DNA of 64,000 nt. Source: Kondoa malvinella (Eukaryota > Basidiomycota > Agaricostilbomycetes > Agaricostilbales > Kondoaceae). Shown here piece by piece: positions 33,835-45,921 of this stretch. The stretch spans positions 336,745 through 400,744 of the forward strand of contig BCIM01000007.1 in NCBI GenBank assembly GCA_039545315.1. Reading direction: 5' to 3'. Each line of letters begins with the position of its first letter. Positions within the stretch are counted from its first letter, which is position 1. A program made the translations under genes and the position numbers. The notes beneath the pieces were generated by a model. That model was not told where the DNA came from. It searched no databases and was given only the letters and a program-made list of their open reading frames with translations.

Positions 33835-35844
33835 ATGAACGGAACAGCAGCAATCGAAACGAGACACTTTATCGGCAATGAGTTCGTCGAGTCAAAATCT
33901 GGCAAGACTTTCAAGGCAAGCACTCGCAGCCTGCTTGGATTCGGATGCCGCTGACAATAGCCTGTAGCTATTCAACCCGTACGACGAAGAACTGACAGCC
34001 AACGTCTGCGCTGCTCAAGAAGAAGATGTCGAGGCAGCTGTACGTGATCAAAAAGAAGACTCAAAACGCACGATTCTGACTGCATATACAGGTCGTTGCT
34101 GCAAAGCAAGCTCAGCCCGCTTGGGCGGCAACATCAGCAGCGCATAAGAGCGACCTGCTGCTCAAGCTAGCCGCAGCGATCACCAACCCGGAGCATGTCA
34201 AAGCGATGGCCCATCTCGAGGCGGCATCAATGGGAGTGTACGTCATTTGTTATTGCTATACAGCCTTTGCTGATCAACAGCAGGCCTGGCACTTTCTTCC
34301 CAGGGACTTTGGCCGGAGGAGCAGGTGCTCTGAAACTCTGTGCAGCTCTCACGCTCACCAAAAGTGGTGTAACTTCCCTCAACACTCCGAACTTTCTCAA
34401 CTTCACCTTGCGCCAACCTTTTGGAGTTGTAGCAGCGATACTGCCGTGGAACGTACCTCTTAGTGAGCCTGACGACTCAGCTTCCTGGAGGTGCTCATCA
34501 AATACCTGTCGCAGCTATGTTCTCTTTCAAGGTCGGACCTGCGATTGCTGCCGGCAACACAGTCGTGGTCAAAACAAGTGAGAAGTCTCCACTCACAGCC
34601 CTCTACCTTGGCAAGATTATCAAGGAAGTTGGCATTCCGGCCGGCGTCATCAATATAATCAGTGGTCTAGGTGCTGAGGCGGGTGCAGCTCTCGCTCGCA
34701 ATATGACAATCAGAAAGATCAGGTAGGCATCTTGCTTCTTTGACATTTATGCTTCTTGAATGTTCTTGGACAGCTTCACCGGTAGTGCGAGAACTGGCAA
34801 GCTCATCGCTAAAGCTGCTGCAGAATCAAATCTGAAGAATGTCACGCTCGAGCTCGGGTTAGTACGGATTTTGTGTATCACGGCCAACCTGATCACTTGA
34901 TTCCAGAGGAAAATCACCGGCCATAATCTTTGCTGGTTTGTTCGACCTTTACGCCAGTGGTCTACTGACCTAAACTCACTAATCAGATGCCGACATTGCT
35001 AAAGCTGCCAAACATAGCGCTTTCTCCATCTTCAGAAATTCTGGCCAAATTTGCGCTGCGCAAAGCCGGTCAGTACCTAGTCGGCTGACTCTCACACTCT
35101 TGACTGAGAGCCTCTCTTATAGGGTCTATGTGCACAAAAGCGTAGCAGACAAATTCACCGAGGCCTATCTGCAAGCTTACAAGGACCTCGTCGTGCATGG
35201 GCCGGCAAGCGAGACACAAACAACTCAAGGCCCTGTAGCCGATGCGGTTCAATTTGAGACGGTCATGAAATTCATCGAGGAAGCCAAAGCTGGAAAAGCA
35301 GAACTCAAGATGGGCGGAAAAAGAGTAGGCGACAAAGGCTATTTCATCGAACCTACAGTCTTTACAAACGTTGCTCGTGATGCTCGGATCAACAAAGAAG
35401 AGGTTTTCGGGCCTGTCTCTGTAATCCAGTAGGTGCACAGCTCTTCGATCTGCAATCAGCTCACAGTATGTGTAGCACTTTCGATACGGAAGAAGAAGCA
35501 ATCGAATGGGCCAATGACACGTTAGTCTTTATAGCTCTTTTGCATCATTTCAGAGCTCACTTTGTTGCAGCGAATATGGTCTGAGCTCTAGTGTCTATAC
35601 CAAAGACATCAACCTGGCTTTGCGCGTCGCTCAGCAACTCGAAGCTGGCAATGTATCGGTGAATATCCTCAACAGCGTGGCCTTTGATATGCCCTTCGGA
35701 GGCACGAAGCAGTCAGGTGTCGGTCGAGGTATGTTCAATCCATTTCGCCAGCGCACGAAACCTAATGTATTTTTCGCAGAGCTCGGCAAGGATGCTCTCG
35801 AGCCTTACCTCGAGACCAAGAGTGTCTTTGTAAACTTGGCTTGA
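33835..35844 (+). CDS. NAD(P)-dependent aldehyde dehydrogenase
   Basis: Full-length ALDH superfamily member of about 490 residues. Visible: FIGNEFVESKSGKTFK, FGVVAAILPWNVPL (the N of PWN stabilises the oxyanion), KVGPAIAAGNTVVVKTSEKS (cofactor Lys), ISFTGSARTGKLI, the glutamate motif VTLELGGKSP, the catalytic cysteine in NSGQICAAQSRVYVH, EEVFGPVSVI, and FGGTKQSGVGRELGKDALEP near the C-terminus. The first intron (33916-33967) has a GC donor instead of GT. No targeting signal is evident, so probably cytosolic. In the proposed pathway it oxidises a hydroxyacid-derived semialdehyde to the dicarboxylic acid. Confidence 0.93.
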
Positions 35845-35938
35845 TCAGCTTGTAGTCTGTTGATTGTAATGTTTTGCAAAGGAATGTGTTTGATGATGTC
35901 AAAGACAATGCAAGGCATTTGATGCTTTCGGAACGAAC

Positions 35939-37584
35939 TTATTGCAATACAGGAGGAACAGGCGAGAACTCCTCTTTGATGCTATAAACAAGTTTACTCG
36001 CCGACACACGGCCTTCTTCCAAGTACTTTAGCCCATTTGGAATGCCTTCGAGTCTGCCAGGGCATCTCAGGACGGGTCCAGACTTGAGCTGACCGGTCTG
36101 CACGAGCTTTGAAAGGTGCGGTAGCAGAGCAACCATATCATCTCGATCTTTCGCTGAAGCTGACCAGACTTTTCCGCCCAAAGAGAATTCACGGTTGAAT
36201 ATTGTGTACTGTTGAAGGCTCAGCTCTGGTCGAAAGAACAAAGATACGGCTCACTATTACGATCCACTCGAGCTTGACTGGTCCTTGGCTGAGTTCGTTC
36301 CCCGGAGGTACTGATATTCTGGTATCAGTCGGTGAAGTCAGAGGACAACTTAGACTGACGAAGAGTGACAAGTGTACCACCTTCATTCATGCATGAAGAG
36401 GCAAGCCTGATAGATTCTGAGGCAGGGTTAGCTTGCAGAGCAGACATGAGCATCTAGATCTTACCAGATCCGCTGATACAGCTGAAACAACTGGTGTTAG
36501 GTATATCAGAGCATGATACACTAGTTACGTACTCGAGACCGTGTGAGATGCCTTCTGAACCAGCCCACTGCTTGACCTTTTCGGCTACTTCTGGATCTCG
36601 ATAGTCGAATACATGATCAGCACCGATTGACCTTAGATATTCATGATTCTTTGGCGAAGCGGTCGTGACGACTTGCACTCCTGCGGCCTGAGATCATCAG
36701 CCGTTGCACACAATGCATACGCTAAGCATACTTTGGCTAATTGGATGGCGTTACTAATATCCATCAGCCTGAAGTCAGGAACGATCGAAGCAGCTCACAT
36801 GCCCACAGACGTGCTTCCAGCCCATATCAGGACGGATTTGGGCGTTTTCTGAGACTGTTCAAGAGGTATTCCCAGGCGCATATGCAATGCCCTGGACGAT
36901 CGTCAGCGCATTCACCCCAGCAAAGTAGACTGCGTACATCAGAGCAGTCTGACTGCCTATGCCGCCTATCTAGAGGCTTGTAAGCAGTATGTTCAGGGAC
37001 AAGGAGAGACTTACGCTCGCTGCTTCATCGAGCGGTGTGCGGTCTGGTACTTTCCATACAAGCTGCGGACTACACAGAGCTGTCAGCCGATACAGGCTAC
37101 TACCAAAGCACTTACTCTGTCGCGAGATACTCGGCAAAGGAGCCTCCAATGGCATTATCCCTGTTGCCCATAATACAGCCTGTCGAGCAGCCGTTAGACT
37201 GATCAAGAGCGAGTTTCGTTCTTTAGATGTACCAGCAACGCGATCACCCACAGAGACATGACTGCTCGAAGAGTTACTTTCCACGCATTTCCCAGAGAAA
37301 TCGCAACCAAGAAGAACGCCTGGCTGATGGAAAGCTTTGACTGCTTTCCAGTCTTCTCGAGCAGTATTATCAGGTCTTGTCTGCCTTTCTGCGAGAGGAG
37401 CTTACCTGTTGGATTCAGCGCTACACATTCTGGTGCAACTCTGCAAGACACGCATGAATTTTAACGCTCAAGAAGCTTTCGGAAGTCGACCTTACAGAAT
37501 ATTGCCTCGTTTGAGAGCTGGCTTGGGCACGTCTTTTGCAACTTTGAGACTGCCCTTGATGGCGCTGGCTGTCAGAGCGCGCAT
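35939..37584 (-). CDS. Zinc-free medium-chain dehydrogenase/reductase (enoyl or quinone reductase type)
   Basis: MDR-superfamily protein of the group often annotated as fungal zinc-binding or trans-enoyl reductases. N-terminus MRALTASAIKGSLKVAKDVP, KRGNILVKVAPECVALNPTD, VSVGDRVAG; cofactor region with AKAAGVQVVTTASPKNHEYL, SIGADHVFDYRDPEVAEKV; C-terminus KYLEEGRVSASKLVYSIKEE. The catalytic zinc ligands of true alcohol dehydrogenases are absent (NPTD in place of the Cys/His pattern). It may reduce a C=C bond of an unsaturated ketone or acid. Head-to-head with the mitochondrial carrier, 247 bp apart. Several introns; middle exons only partly traced. Confidence 0.75.
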
Positions 37585-37831
37585 GTTGCGTTTGTTCAGC
37601 GATCAAAACAATGCTCTTTCTTTCTTGTGCGACGATGTGCTCTGCCCGAAACAGCAATTGGAGAGTAGCTGCTACTTAAATCAAATATGACACTGCAAGA
37701 CAGGCAAGGGCCCACGCGGCGAAGTAAACTTTGGATTGCCGAACAATCACTCTAGGGCTCTGGCAGCTCTTTGCCGACGATTTGGAGCCTCAACGCGATA
37801 TGCCTCTGGCCTAAACAAATCACCAGGCTCT

Positions 37832-38999
37832 ATGACCGGCCAAACTACATATCCCTTCATTCTTGGCGGGTTAGCGACTGGTCTGGCCTCGACATGCACT
37901 CATCCTTTGGATTTGGCCAAAGTTCGAATGCAGACAGCGTATGGCAATGTTGGACTGGTTAAAACTCTAAAATTGGTAGTCCAGGACCGAGGTTTGTGGT
38001 GTTACCTATCCATGGGAAATGAAGGCTGAAACTTTTGGCATCAGGGCCATTGGGTCTGTTCGATGGTCTAAGCGCTGCATGGTTTCGAGGCTTGACCTAG
38101 TAGGTGGTATCACAGACATCTTCGCTGTTCTGATAAGGATGATTCAGTTCGATGGCTAGATTGTACGCGATTTCTGGTTCACAGTTACGGTCCGGTTGCT
38201 CAGACCAGGGACAGCGAAGCCTTTGCATTCTCAAAACGTCAGATAGAAGCCTCTCAGTCCGTTCGCTCGCCTATCGCCACAAGCTTTCTGGCAGGAGCGT
38301 CTGCGGGCATCATGAGCGGATTCGTTGCAAGTCAGTTTGCCTGTTATACAGTCTTTCACTTACTGATATCATTGATCAATTACAGATCCTGGCGATGTAG
38401 TGCTGATTCGTATGCAAGCCGATCGCCAGAAACCAGTAGTTGACAGATTCTGCTATCGAAATATCTTTGTCGGTCTCTATCGCATAGCCAGCACAGAAGG
38501 TCCTCGGCAGCTCTTCCGCGGCCTTAACACTACCTTGTTCAGAGCTGTCCTGACCAATGTTGGGCAGCTAACGTCTTATGATCTGCTCAAGAGGTCATTA
38601 CTCCAGTCCAAGATCCTTTCGGACGGCCCTTGGTGTCATTTTGTCGCTAGTGCTGGTGCAGGAACAATTGCTACGACTATATCGCAACCTGCAGATGTCG
38701 TACGAAGTCGATTGATGGCCATTAAAGGCTCGAACGTAAGTGCGGTCGAATTTGCACGAGCTCGCATTGACATGTATTAGGTATCACCTATCTTTCTCGC
38801 ACGCGAAATCATCCAGAAAGAAGGTTGGAGGCATCTATGGAAAGGCTGGCTGCCGGCCTTCTATCGTCAAACACCTCAGACCATTCTTGTGAGTCCGCTT
38901 TCGTCGGAAGTCGCTCATTCTCACCTATACGATCAGACCTTCCTGTTCCTAGAGCAACTGCGGTCAATGGTTGATAGGTATCGGGGAGCTCAGGTGTAA
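37832..38999 (+). CDS. Mitochondrial carrier, dicarboxylate (DIC)-like
   Basis: SLC25-type inner-membrane carrier with the three Px[DE]xx[KR] signatures: THPLDLAKVRMQTAYG, NPGDVVLIRMQADR and QPADVVRSRLMAIKG. The second repeat FLAGASAGIMSGFVANPGDV and KEGWRHLWKGWLPAFYRQTP match yeast DIC1-like and oxoglutarate carriers. Begins MTGQTTYPFILGGLATGLAS at 37832 and ends RSMVDRYRGAQV with stop at 38997. Exons in 38030-38330 contain short junctions I could not settle. Its place beside an ALDH and a CoA-transferase suits import of a dicarboxylic acid for activation in the matrix; the substrate class is inferred from the DIC-like signature. Confidence 0.8.
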
Positions 39000-39260
39000 G
39001 CGTCGCGAGGATCAGTCGTGCTGTAAATTCATGGGTGCAGTGGCCCAGATTTCGTGACTACCGCCCGCGTGCCACTTCCAGGAGCAGAATTTTGCATACC
39101 CTGGCTATTGGTGCCGATCATGCTAATCCAGGCGCATTATCTATCGCGCCGCCCCTCAAAGAGCATTTGTGGGGACCCGGTTTGGATAAGCGGGTGAATC
39201 AACACTCTGCAATCCAAATTCCCAAACTCTTGCTGGTCTGCAACGAACAAGAAACTGATC

Positions 39261-42200
39261 ATGTCGTACCGAGAAGAAATGAAGCAGGAGAACATGCTGT
39301 CGGAAGGAGCGAAAGGACACCTTAGTCAAGGCTTTCAGGACATTGATGAAAGCACAATGCTGACCGCGCAAGAGAAGCGAAAGCTCACTCTCAAGCTGGA
39401 CCTTCGCCTTTTACCTATCTTGTCAGTCCTCTAGCTTTCACACTTGACTTGAACTCATTTTCTTACAGGTGGTTATTGTACTTTATCAATCTGCTCGACA
39501 GAGTCTCCGTAGGCGGAGCTGTAGCTTGTGAGGTCCCATCTCTTGTATTAGATCTTGTGGTCTAAGTCGTGCCCTTCAGATGGCTTTCGAACCGATATTG
39601 GGGTCACTGGTCTGTCTCAACAATTGTCTTCGCATTGCCGGGACTGACAGGGCCTAGGTCAACTGTATAATATCGGGATATCGTACGTCTGCTCTGTCTC
39701 GTCTACGTGGTCTGCTGCAGAATCAAATTCTCATGACTGGACAGCGTTTTCTATGTGGTTCGTTCAGACGCCTGGTATCCTCACGTACCGTCTCATTCAA
39801 CTTAGGTGTACTGCCTTGCGGAAGTTCCAAGTAATTTGAGTAAGTCTGTATCTTCTGATAACAACTCTGTTCGCTCATTTGTATGCTTGCGATCAGTCCT
39901 CAAGAAAGTGTCGGCCAAGCTATGGTAAGAGGACTGGCTCCTCTTCTTCGGTCGCTCACGTCTTTGTCCTCTCCAGGTTGCCTATTTTGGCTTTAGCATA
40001 TGGCGCTTGCTCGGTAGGTCTAGATATCGCCTGTTGGTCATCTCTGAAGTCAGTGCAGCTCGCAACAGCATTCATCCACAATGGGGCGAGCTTTATCGCC
40101 CTTAGAGTTTTACTTGGTAGGAAGCTTCTGTAATCGCACGCGCTTACCCTGATATCCTTTACACAGGCATCTTCGAAGCTGGTACCCTACCGTAAGTACC
40201 TCGATTTCGTTACAGTCCAAGCTTATTCCCATGCAGCGGTTGCTCATACTTCCTATCGACCTACTATGACACCGATCAATTCTCGCTCAGATTGGCTCTG
40301 TTCATATCAGCTAGTGCTTTAGTAGGGCCTTTGAGCAACTTTCGCGCAATGTACTGATGAAGCGCCAGGCAAGTGCAGTCGGCTCGCTCTTGGCATATGC
40401 ATACAATTCCTTGGGCGAGATTACCCCGTGAGTGGATCCGCTGGTGGGCTGAAGCTTGCTTATCATCTTCCCATTGCACAGATTGGTCTATGGAGTGTGT
40501 TGTTATGCCCCTAGTCCAATCTCACTCTAATGTGCATTTGTTGTAGTGGAGAAACATGTTAGTCCAGTTCCTGCTCCAACCTCTCTGCTGATGCATATGT
40601 ATAGTTTTCTCATCAACGGGTACGTCTGTACTATCTTCAGATGTAATTTCTGCCCGCTCATCTCTGCGCCTGTGGCTGATTCAGCCTCATCACAATTGGC
40701 GTCGCAATTCCTGCCTTTTGGATACTACCGTGGAGCCCAGACAAGGAGCCAATGCTCTCAGATCGCGAGAGGGCTTACATTATGGCCCGAAACACGAGAC
40801 TGTCTGCTGGTCCGTTTCCTCTTTGCATAGCCATCTCATGCTGAACAGAACTATGCACAGGTCTGGCCAAAGAAGAAGCAACAAAGGGTAGCCTTGTATG
40901 GAGAGCTTTCAAGTCGCCTACTAGCTGGTTCGGAGTGTATGTCTCACCAGAACACTTTCTAAGGTATCACTCACCCGCTTCATCGCAGGGTTCCTTGGTT
41001 TGTTAGATGCATGCTGCTGGAGAAGGTTATTGATGGTATTGCAGGTTTGTCGCACAAGTCTTGGCCTCGAGCTTGACCTTCTTCCTCGCTCAAATCCTTG
41101 TCGGTAAGTCTGCAATAGCTGCTATTGAGTCCGGTCACTGACTATGGTATATTCAAGGCTTCGGTTATTCTGGAAATGCCGCCAACGGTCAGCTTTCCTT
41201 TGTTGCGTGAAGTTCACGAGAAGCTGATACTTCTTACAGTTCGTGTGGCAGCAACTTTCCTGTGAACAAGTTCTTCTATGTTAGCTTCTTTCTGGTCTTA
41301 TTTCGTTCTAGTGTGAGCTTCGGCGTGTGCATCCTCTTCGGATTCCTGGCCAACATGAGTGCGTTATGCTCTTAACGGCACGACGATCTAGCTCATCTGC
41401 CGCAGCCCATCACCATGCTGGATTCGTCATCGCGGGCATCCTACTCGGTCTCTTTGGCTCAGCTCTCTTCGGTCAGCCCATTACTGTTGTTTGATGCTGT
41501 TGCAAGTGAAGTTAAGCCATTTCAACAGCTTTCGCAGACAACAACGACGCTAGATATGCTGGAGCGTATGTCCAAGTCTCTTTCTCATTTCTCGCACTCA
41601 CGCGACTTGCACTTGTACAGCTTCTTTGCCAACATGGTATGCGTCTATTGAGGCCTTTGACTGTCCAAATCTTGATATTGACGATGCAGGGTATCTTTTC
41701 CGGTGAGCTTTGCACATTCTGTAGTGAGTCTCAGCCTAATGATGTTTTACAGGTGTCGGCATCAATACAGTATGATCAGAATGCCCTTCGATGACTAGAG
41801 CTGAAATTTACTTTGCCAGTCCTGGGTAGCTTCAAATATGGTACGCCGAGTCTCAATCGCAGTCTGGTACAAGCTGACAGACGTAGAACCCGTACACTAC
41901 TCGAGCGACGGGCACCGCGATAGCAATCTCGGTCGGCTCTCTAGGCGGTATTGTTGGCGTATGTTCGAGCTTACTAGTCATGTCCTTCGGCTGAACATTG
42001 CTCTTGTAGGCCTGGGTGTTCAGAGCAGAAGAAGCCCCAGAATATCTGAGTGGTGCCATCACTACTGTCACGCTTTTGGCAGCAGCATTTGTCATCACAA
42101 TTGGTCATGTCATTTGGTGCAAGGTCAGTCTTTGAAAGAGCCACTAGGACCAGCAGCTAATGATCTAAAACAGTGGGAGAACGCACAAAGAGCGAAGGGC

Positions 42201-42284
42201 AAGCGTGATTACCGCCTCGATGCTTCACCCGAAGAAGTCGAGCTTCTGGGCTCTTTGCACCCTTCCTTCCGATATGTCATTTAG
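39261..42284 (+). CDS. MFS transporter, anion:cation symporter (ACS/Dal5-like) family
   Basis: Plasma-membrane permease of the allantoate/nicotinate/carboxylate type. The start MSYREEMKQENMLSEGAKGH leads into the standard KLDLRLLPILWLLYFINLLD, RVSVGGAVA first helix. Later exons give QYNIGISVFYVVYCLAEVPS and NLILKKVSAKLWLP, AFIHNGASFIALRVLLGIFE and AGTLPGCSYFLSTYY, and a C-terminal cytosolic tail, NAQRAKGKRDYRLDAS with a PEEVELLGSLHPSFRYVI end. At least a dozen short introns, some only 45 nt, so internal exons are approximate. ACS transporters import organic anions; a carboxylate or acidic intermediate is plausible here. Stop at 42282. Confidence 0.8.
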
Positions 42285-42476
42285 GGTGGTTAAATTGTAT
42301 CTGTACTGAAATGGAAAGTTTTTGCGTTGTTTCAACTTGACTGGCTGCTTGCCTGTATGCAGCGACCTTCATCAAGCAGCGAGCAGTTTAGATAGCCGCT
42401 TTGATAAACAAACAAGGCTAGCCAAACAGCTGAACCCCGCACCAGCTCTTGTAGCGGACTACAGATCACCGCGAAC

Positions 42477-44257
42477 ATGCAGCATCAAAGCCTGATTAGA
42501 TCGGCAAGAGCTTTGCGACCAATTCATCGATGGTCGGTGAGGTGCAATGCGACGCAAGCAGCAGCACAACTCCAGGCTATGGAGCCGCCTTTGGCAGGCG
42601 TCCGAGTTCTCGACTTGACGACTGCTCTGGCTGGTCCTTCTTGCTCGATGTATCTCGTATGTCCGAATTCAGCATGCCCTGCACAGTACTGAAAGCGCTT
42701 AGGGTGATCTTGGGTGAGTTTGCGAGAGCAAGCAAACAGCTCAGGGCTCAGAGACTGTTGCAGAGCTGAAGTAATCAAGCTTGAAGTGCCACGCAAAGGA
42801 GACGACAGTCGACATTGGGGTCCACCTTTCATGCAGCACACAGACAAGGAGAACAGCAAGGCTTTCACCAAGGGTATCGATAGACAGTCCGCCTACTTTG
42901 TTGCGGTCAATAGAAACAAGAAGAGCGTGACTGTTAATCTTAAAACCAAGCGAGGTATCCAAATCGCGAGGGAATTGGCAAAATCTGCCGATATCTTGAT
43001 TGAAAACGTAAGGCGCTCCAGGTTGAACATGATGAGAGCTGAAATGCCTGAGTAGCAAGTCTCTGGCAAACTGGAAAAGCTTGGACTGGGATACGACGTC
43101 ATAAAAGAGATCAATCCGTCAATCATCTATTGCTCAATCACTGGATACGGTCAGACAGGGCCATACAGGACCGCGCCAGGATACGATGCGGTAGTAGGAG
43201 GCGAGGCGGGGATAGTGCATGCGTATGCCTCTCTGCCTCCCTTTCTGTCAGAGTGCGGGCTAAAGTTTGGCTTGTAGAACTGGCGAACCGGATAGAGCTC
43301 CAGTTCGACCAGGAATACCGGTCACAGACATAATGACAGGCTATGCCGCGGTCAAATCAATTCTGGCGGGCTACATTGGCAAGCTGAAGACAGGCAAAGG
43401 AGTGCATATCGATTGTGCGATGTTTGATGTTCAGGTAAGCTAGTTGCGAATCAACAGAAGAATGCTGAATTGAGGTTGTAGGTGGCCGCCATGACGAACC
43501 TTGCCTCTGCTTGGCTGAATGCTGGCATCGAAGCTGTCCGTGTCGGTACTGGCCATACGAAGTAAGTCAACTTTTGGACGGGCAAGATCAATTAAGCCAA
43601 CCTATAACGTGTAGTGTTGCTCCATACCAGGTCTTCTCAACAGCAGATGGCTACATCATGATCGGCATTGGCAACGATGTTCAGTTTGCAAGATTAGCAG
43701 AAACCATGAAGCGCCCGGAATGGGCAAAAATGCCAGAGTATGCGAGCAACGGAGAGAGGGTAAAGAACAAAGCAAAGCTTGCGGGTGTCATGACAGAAGA
43801 ACTGATGAAGAAAGGCTCCGAAGAATGGGGTAATGTGTTCAAAGGCAAAGGGTGAGTTGGCCAGTTGCGATGTACCATGACCAATGTTGATTGGTATCTA
43901 GTTTTCCCTTCGGCAAGTGAGTTGCTAAAAGGGCAATGCTGAATTGCCTGCTGAAGATTTGCTTAGGGTCAATAATATGGAGGAAGTGTTCAAGCATCCT
44001 TCGGCTCTGCATCGCAAGCTGGTGCAAGAAATAGAGCATCCACACATCGGCTCTGCAAAAGTCGTAGCTCCAGCTGAAATTTTCAATGGCGAGCGGATGA
44101 AGGTAAGTCGAATCCAGTCGCTGTCCCGCTCAGCTGACTGCTGTTCCAGATTCGCCTGCATCCACCTGGTCTAGGAGACGACACAGTAGCGATCTTGACA
44201 GATCTCGGTTACGATAAGGCTGCTATCGAAAGTTTGCAAGCAGAGGGAGATATTTAA
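42477..44257 (+). CDS. Family III CoA-transferase (CaiB/BaiF, SUGCT-like), mitochondrial
   Basis: Moves CoA from a donor such as succinyl-CoA to a carboxylic acid. N-terminal ~35 residues are Arg-rich with no acids (MQHQSLIRSARALRPIHRW), a mitochondrial presequence. Then LAGVRVLDLTTALAGPSCSM, GAEVIKLEVPRKGDDSRHWG, NRNKKSVTVNLKT, LGYDVIKEINPSIIYCSITG and GYGQTGPY, the catalytic-Asp region GIPVTDIMTGYAAVKS, APYQVFSTADGYIMIGIGND and VFKHPSALHRKLVQEIEHPH. Closest described relatives are SUGCT enzymes, which accept glutarate and 3-hydroxy-3-methylglutarate. That fits an HMG-CoA lyase 8 kb away. About eight introns. Stop TAA at 44255. Confidence 0.88.
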
Positions 44258-44476
44258 TTCGCGACGAAGTTCGGCCATAGGGGATCATGGTGATGTAGTC
44301 TAAAGTTTGTTGTATAATACCAGCGGTCACAGCATGCTTAGTAACGCACGCTTAACCAGACTTTGACTTGACGTTGTTTTTGACGTGTTCACGGCTTGCT
44401 CGAGTCGACCGGCCATACAAAGACGAGATGGAGCGCAATACACAAGCTTGGGACACGCCGGATCAAGGTCTGCTCG

Positions 44477-45768
44477 ATGCCTGCTCTGTTGAAAGAGTCC
44501 TCACTGATGCCTGCCCGCGCGCAAACAGAATACCAGAATTTCCTCGCTGACAAGCCAGAGCTGCGCAATCTTTTGCTAGGCGACTACGAGCAAGTGAACA
44601 AGGTATGCCGTATTCGAGGCTAGCTATCCAAGAGAAAGCTGATCGTTTGGGTTGACAGCGCTATATCGAATTCAAGAAACTCGCTGCCGGTCTGAAGATT
44701 GACGAGAGCGGTGTCGAGACGAAAGAGCTCGACATTGGAACTGGAGGCTCTTCACTACCTGTTCGACTCTACAAGCCTACAGGCGTTGATGCTGCGTCCA
44801 AGCTCCCAGCTCTTGTTGTCTACCACGGTAAGTCTCTGACGAAGCATTTCCTGTATTCAGCTGACGTTGTCTACAGGCGGAGGATGGGTGATAGGCAAGC
44901 TTCCCTCTTGTAACTCTCATCAAGCCGCTTGACGTTAATTCAGGGGATCTGCAAACGGAACACCCGGTCGCTGTCAAATTATGCGCTGCTGTCAAGTGTG
45001 TCATATTCAACGTGGACTACCGCTTGTACGCGACCACTCGCAATCCATCTGCTCTCTAACATACTCTCATACAGGGCACCTCAACATGTTTTCCCTTGCG
45101 CTGCCGACGATGCCGTCACAGCGCTTGATTGGGTAAGTCCACCTTGACTCTCTGAAGGAGGCATCTCATGCTGCCTTCTTGTAGGTCATCGCTCATATAA
45201 AAGACTACAATATAGACGAAAGTCGGATTGGTCTTTACGGCTCATCAGCTGGAGCCAATCTCGCTTTGGTGACAGCTTTGCAAGCTCGTCAACGCAACAT
45301 CTCCATCTGCGGCCTAATCCTGCGCATCCCGCCGAGCTGCCATCCCAGCGTCTTCCCGACAGATCTTTACCCATACGAAAGCTATACGACGCATGCCAAC
45401 GCACCTATTCTGAACCGTGAAGCCATGAACAACTTCTTTGCAACTTATGCCTCAGGAGCGGACGTCGAAGATCACCGTCTGTCACCACTTCTCGCAGACA
45501 TGAAAGGGCTTCCATCTACTTATATGGAGATAGCTGGTTGCGATCCTCTTAGGGATGATGGATTGGCTTTGTGTGCAAAGATGAAGGCAGCCAAGTCAGT
45601 CTTAGCATCTACTTGTAGTCAAGTGCTGACTCCTTGTCAAGTGTCGACTGCGTCGCAAGAGTCTTCAATGGAGTTCCACACGCTTTTGCCAGCATCGGAA
45701 GTCTTTCGCAAGCGCAAGAGGCCTACCGCGAAGTGCAGAAGCAGGTCGAGCGAATTCTAAAAGGCTGA
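44477..45768 (+). CDS. Alpha/beta-hydrolase, hormone-sensitive-lipase family esterase
   Basis: Carboxylesterase of the HSL/family IV type. Oxyanion-hole motif YHGGGWVIGD (split by an intron), NVDYRLAPQHVFPCAADDAV, the nucleophile GLYGSSAGANLALVTALQA (GxSxG form GSSAG), the acid residue in MEIAGCDPLRDDG and the His in GVPHAF. About 350 residues over six or seven exons; the start MPALLKESSLMPARA is at 44477 and the stop TGA at 45766. No signal peptide, so probably intracellular. In bacterial Baeyer-Villiger pathways an esterase of this type opens the lactone; here it would process the BVMO product. Two CGGCCATA copies lie upstream (44272 and 44410). Confidence 0.88.
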
Positions 45769-45880
45769 AGATAGGACGTCAAACTGTGCAATATGTCTGT
45801 CTACCTGTGCTAGCCTTACCCCTTGCCGATGGCTTCTCTTTCGCTGAGCACGTGACGAGAATCTGAGTTACCGATTTGGT

Positions 45881-45890
45881 CGGCCGTCCG
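45881..45890. promoter_or_regulatory. CGGCCGTCCG element upstream of thiolase
   Basis: CGG-N4-CCG, 32 bp before the thiolase ATG, with the same triplet spacing as the palindrome at 33779. CCGTCCG also occurs 14 bp before the ATG of the alcohol dehydrogenase at 57799. A candidate site for the cluster's Zn2Cys6 protein; not tested. Confidence 0.35.
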
Positions 45891-45921
45891 AACGCGTTAT
45901 GACCATTACAGCCAACCCATT

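Noticed and set aside
35939..37584. True zinc alcohol dehydrogenase
   Set aside because: The catalytic zinc Cys/His-Glu pattern and the structural Cys cluster are absent, unlike the ADHs at 49593 and 57799; placed in the zinc-free reductase group.
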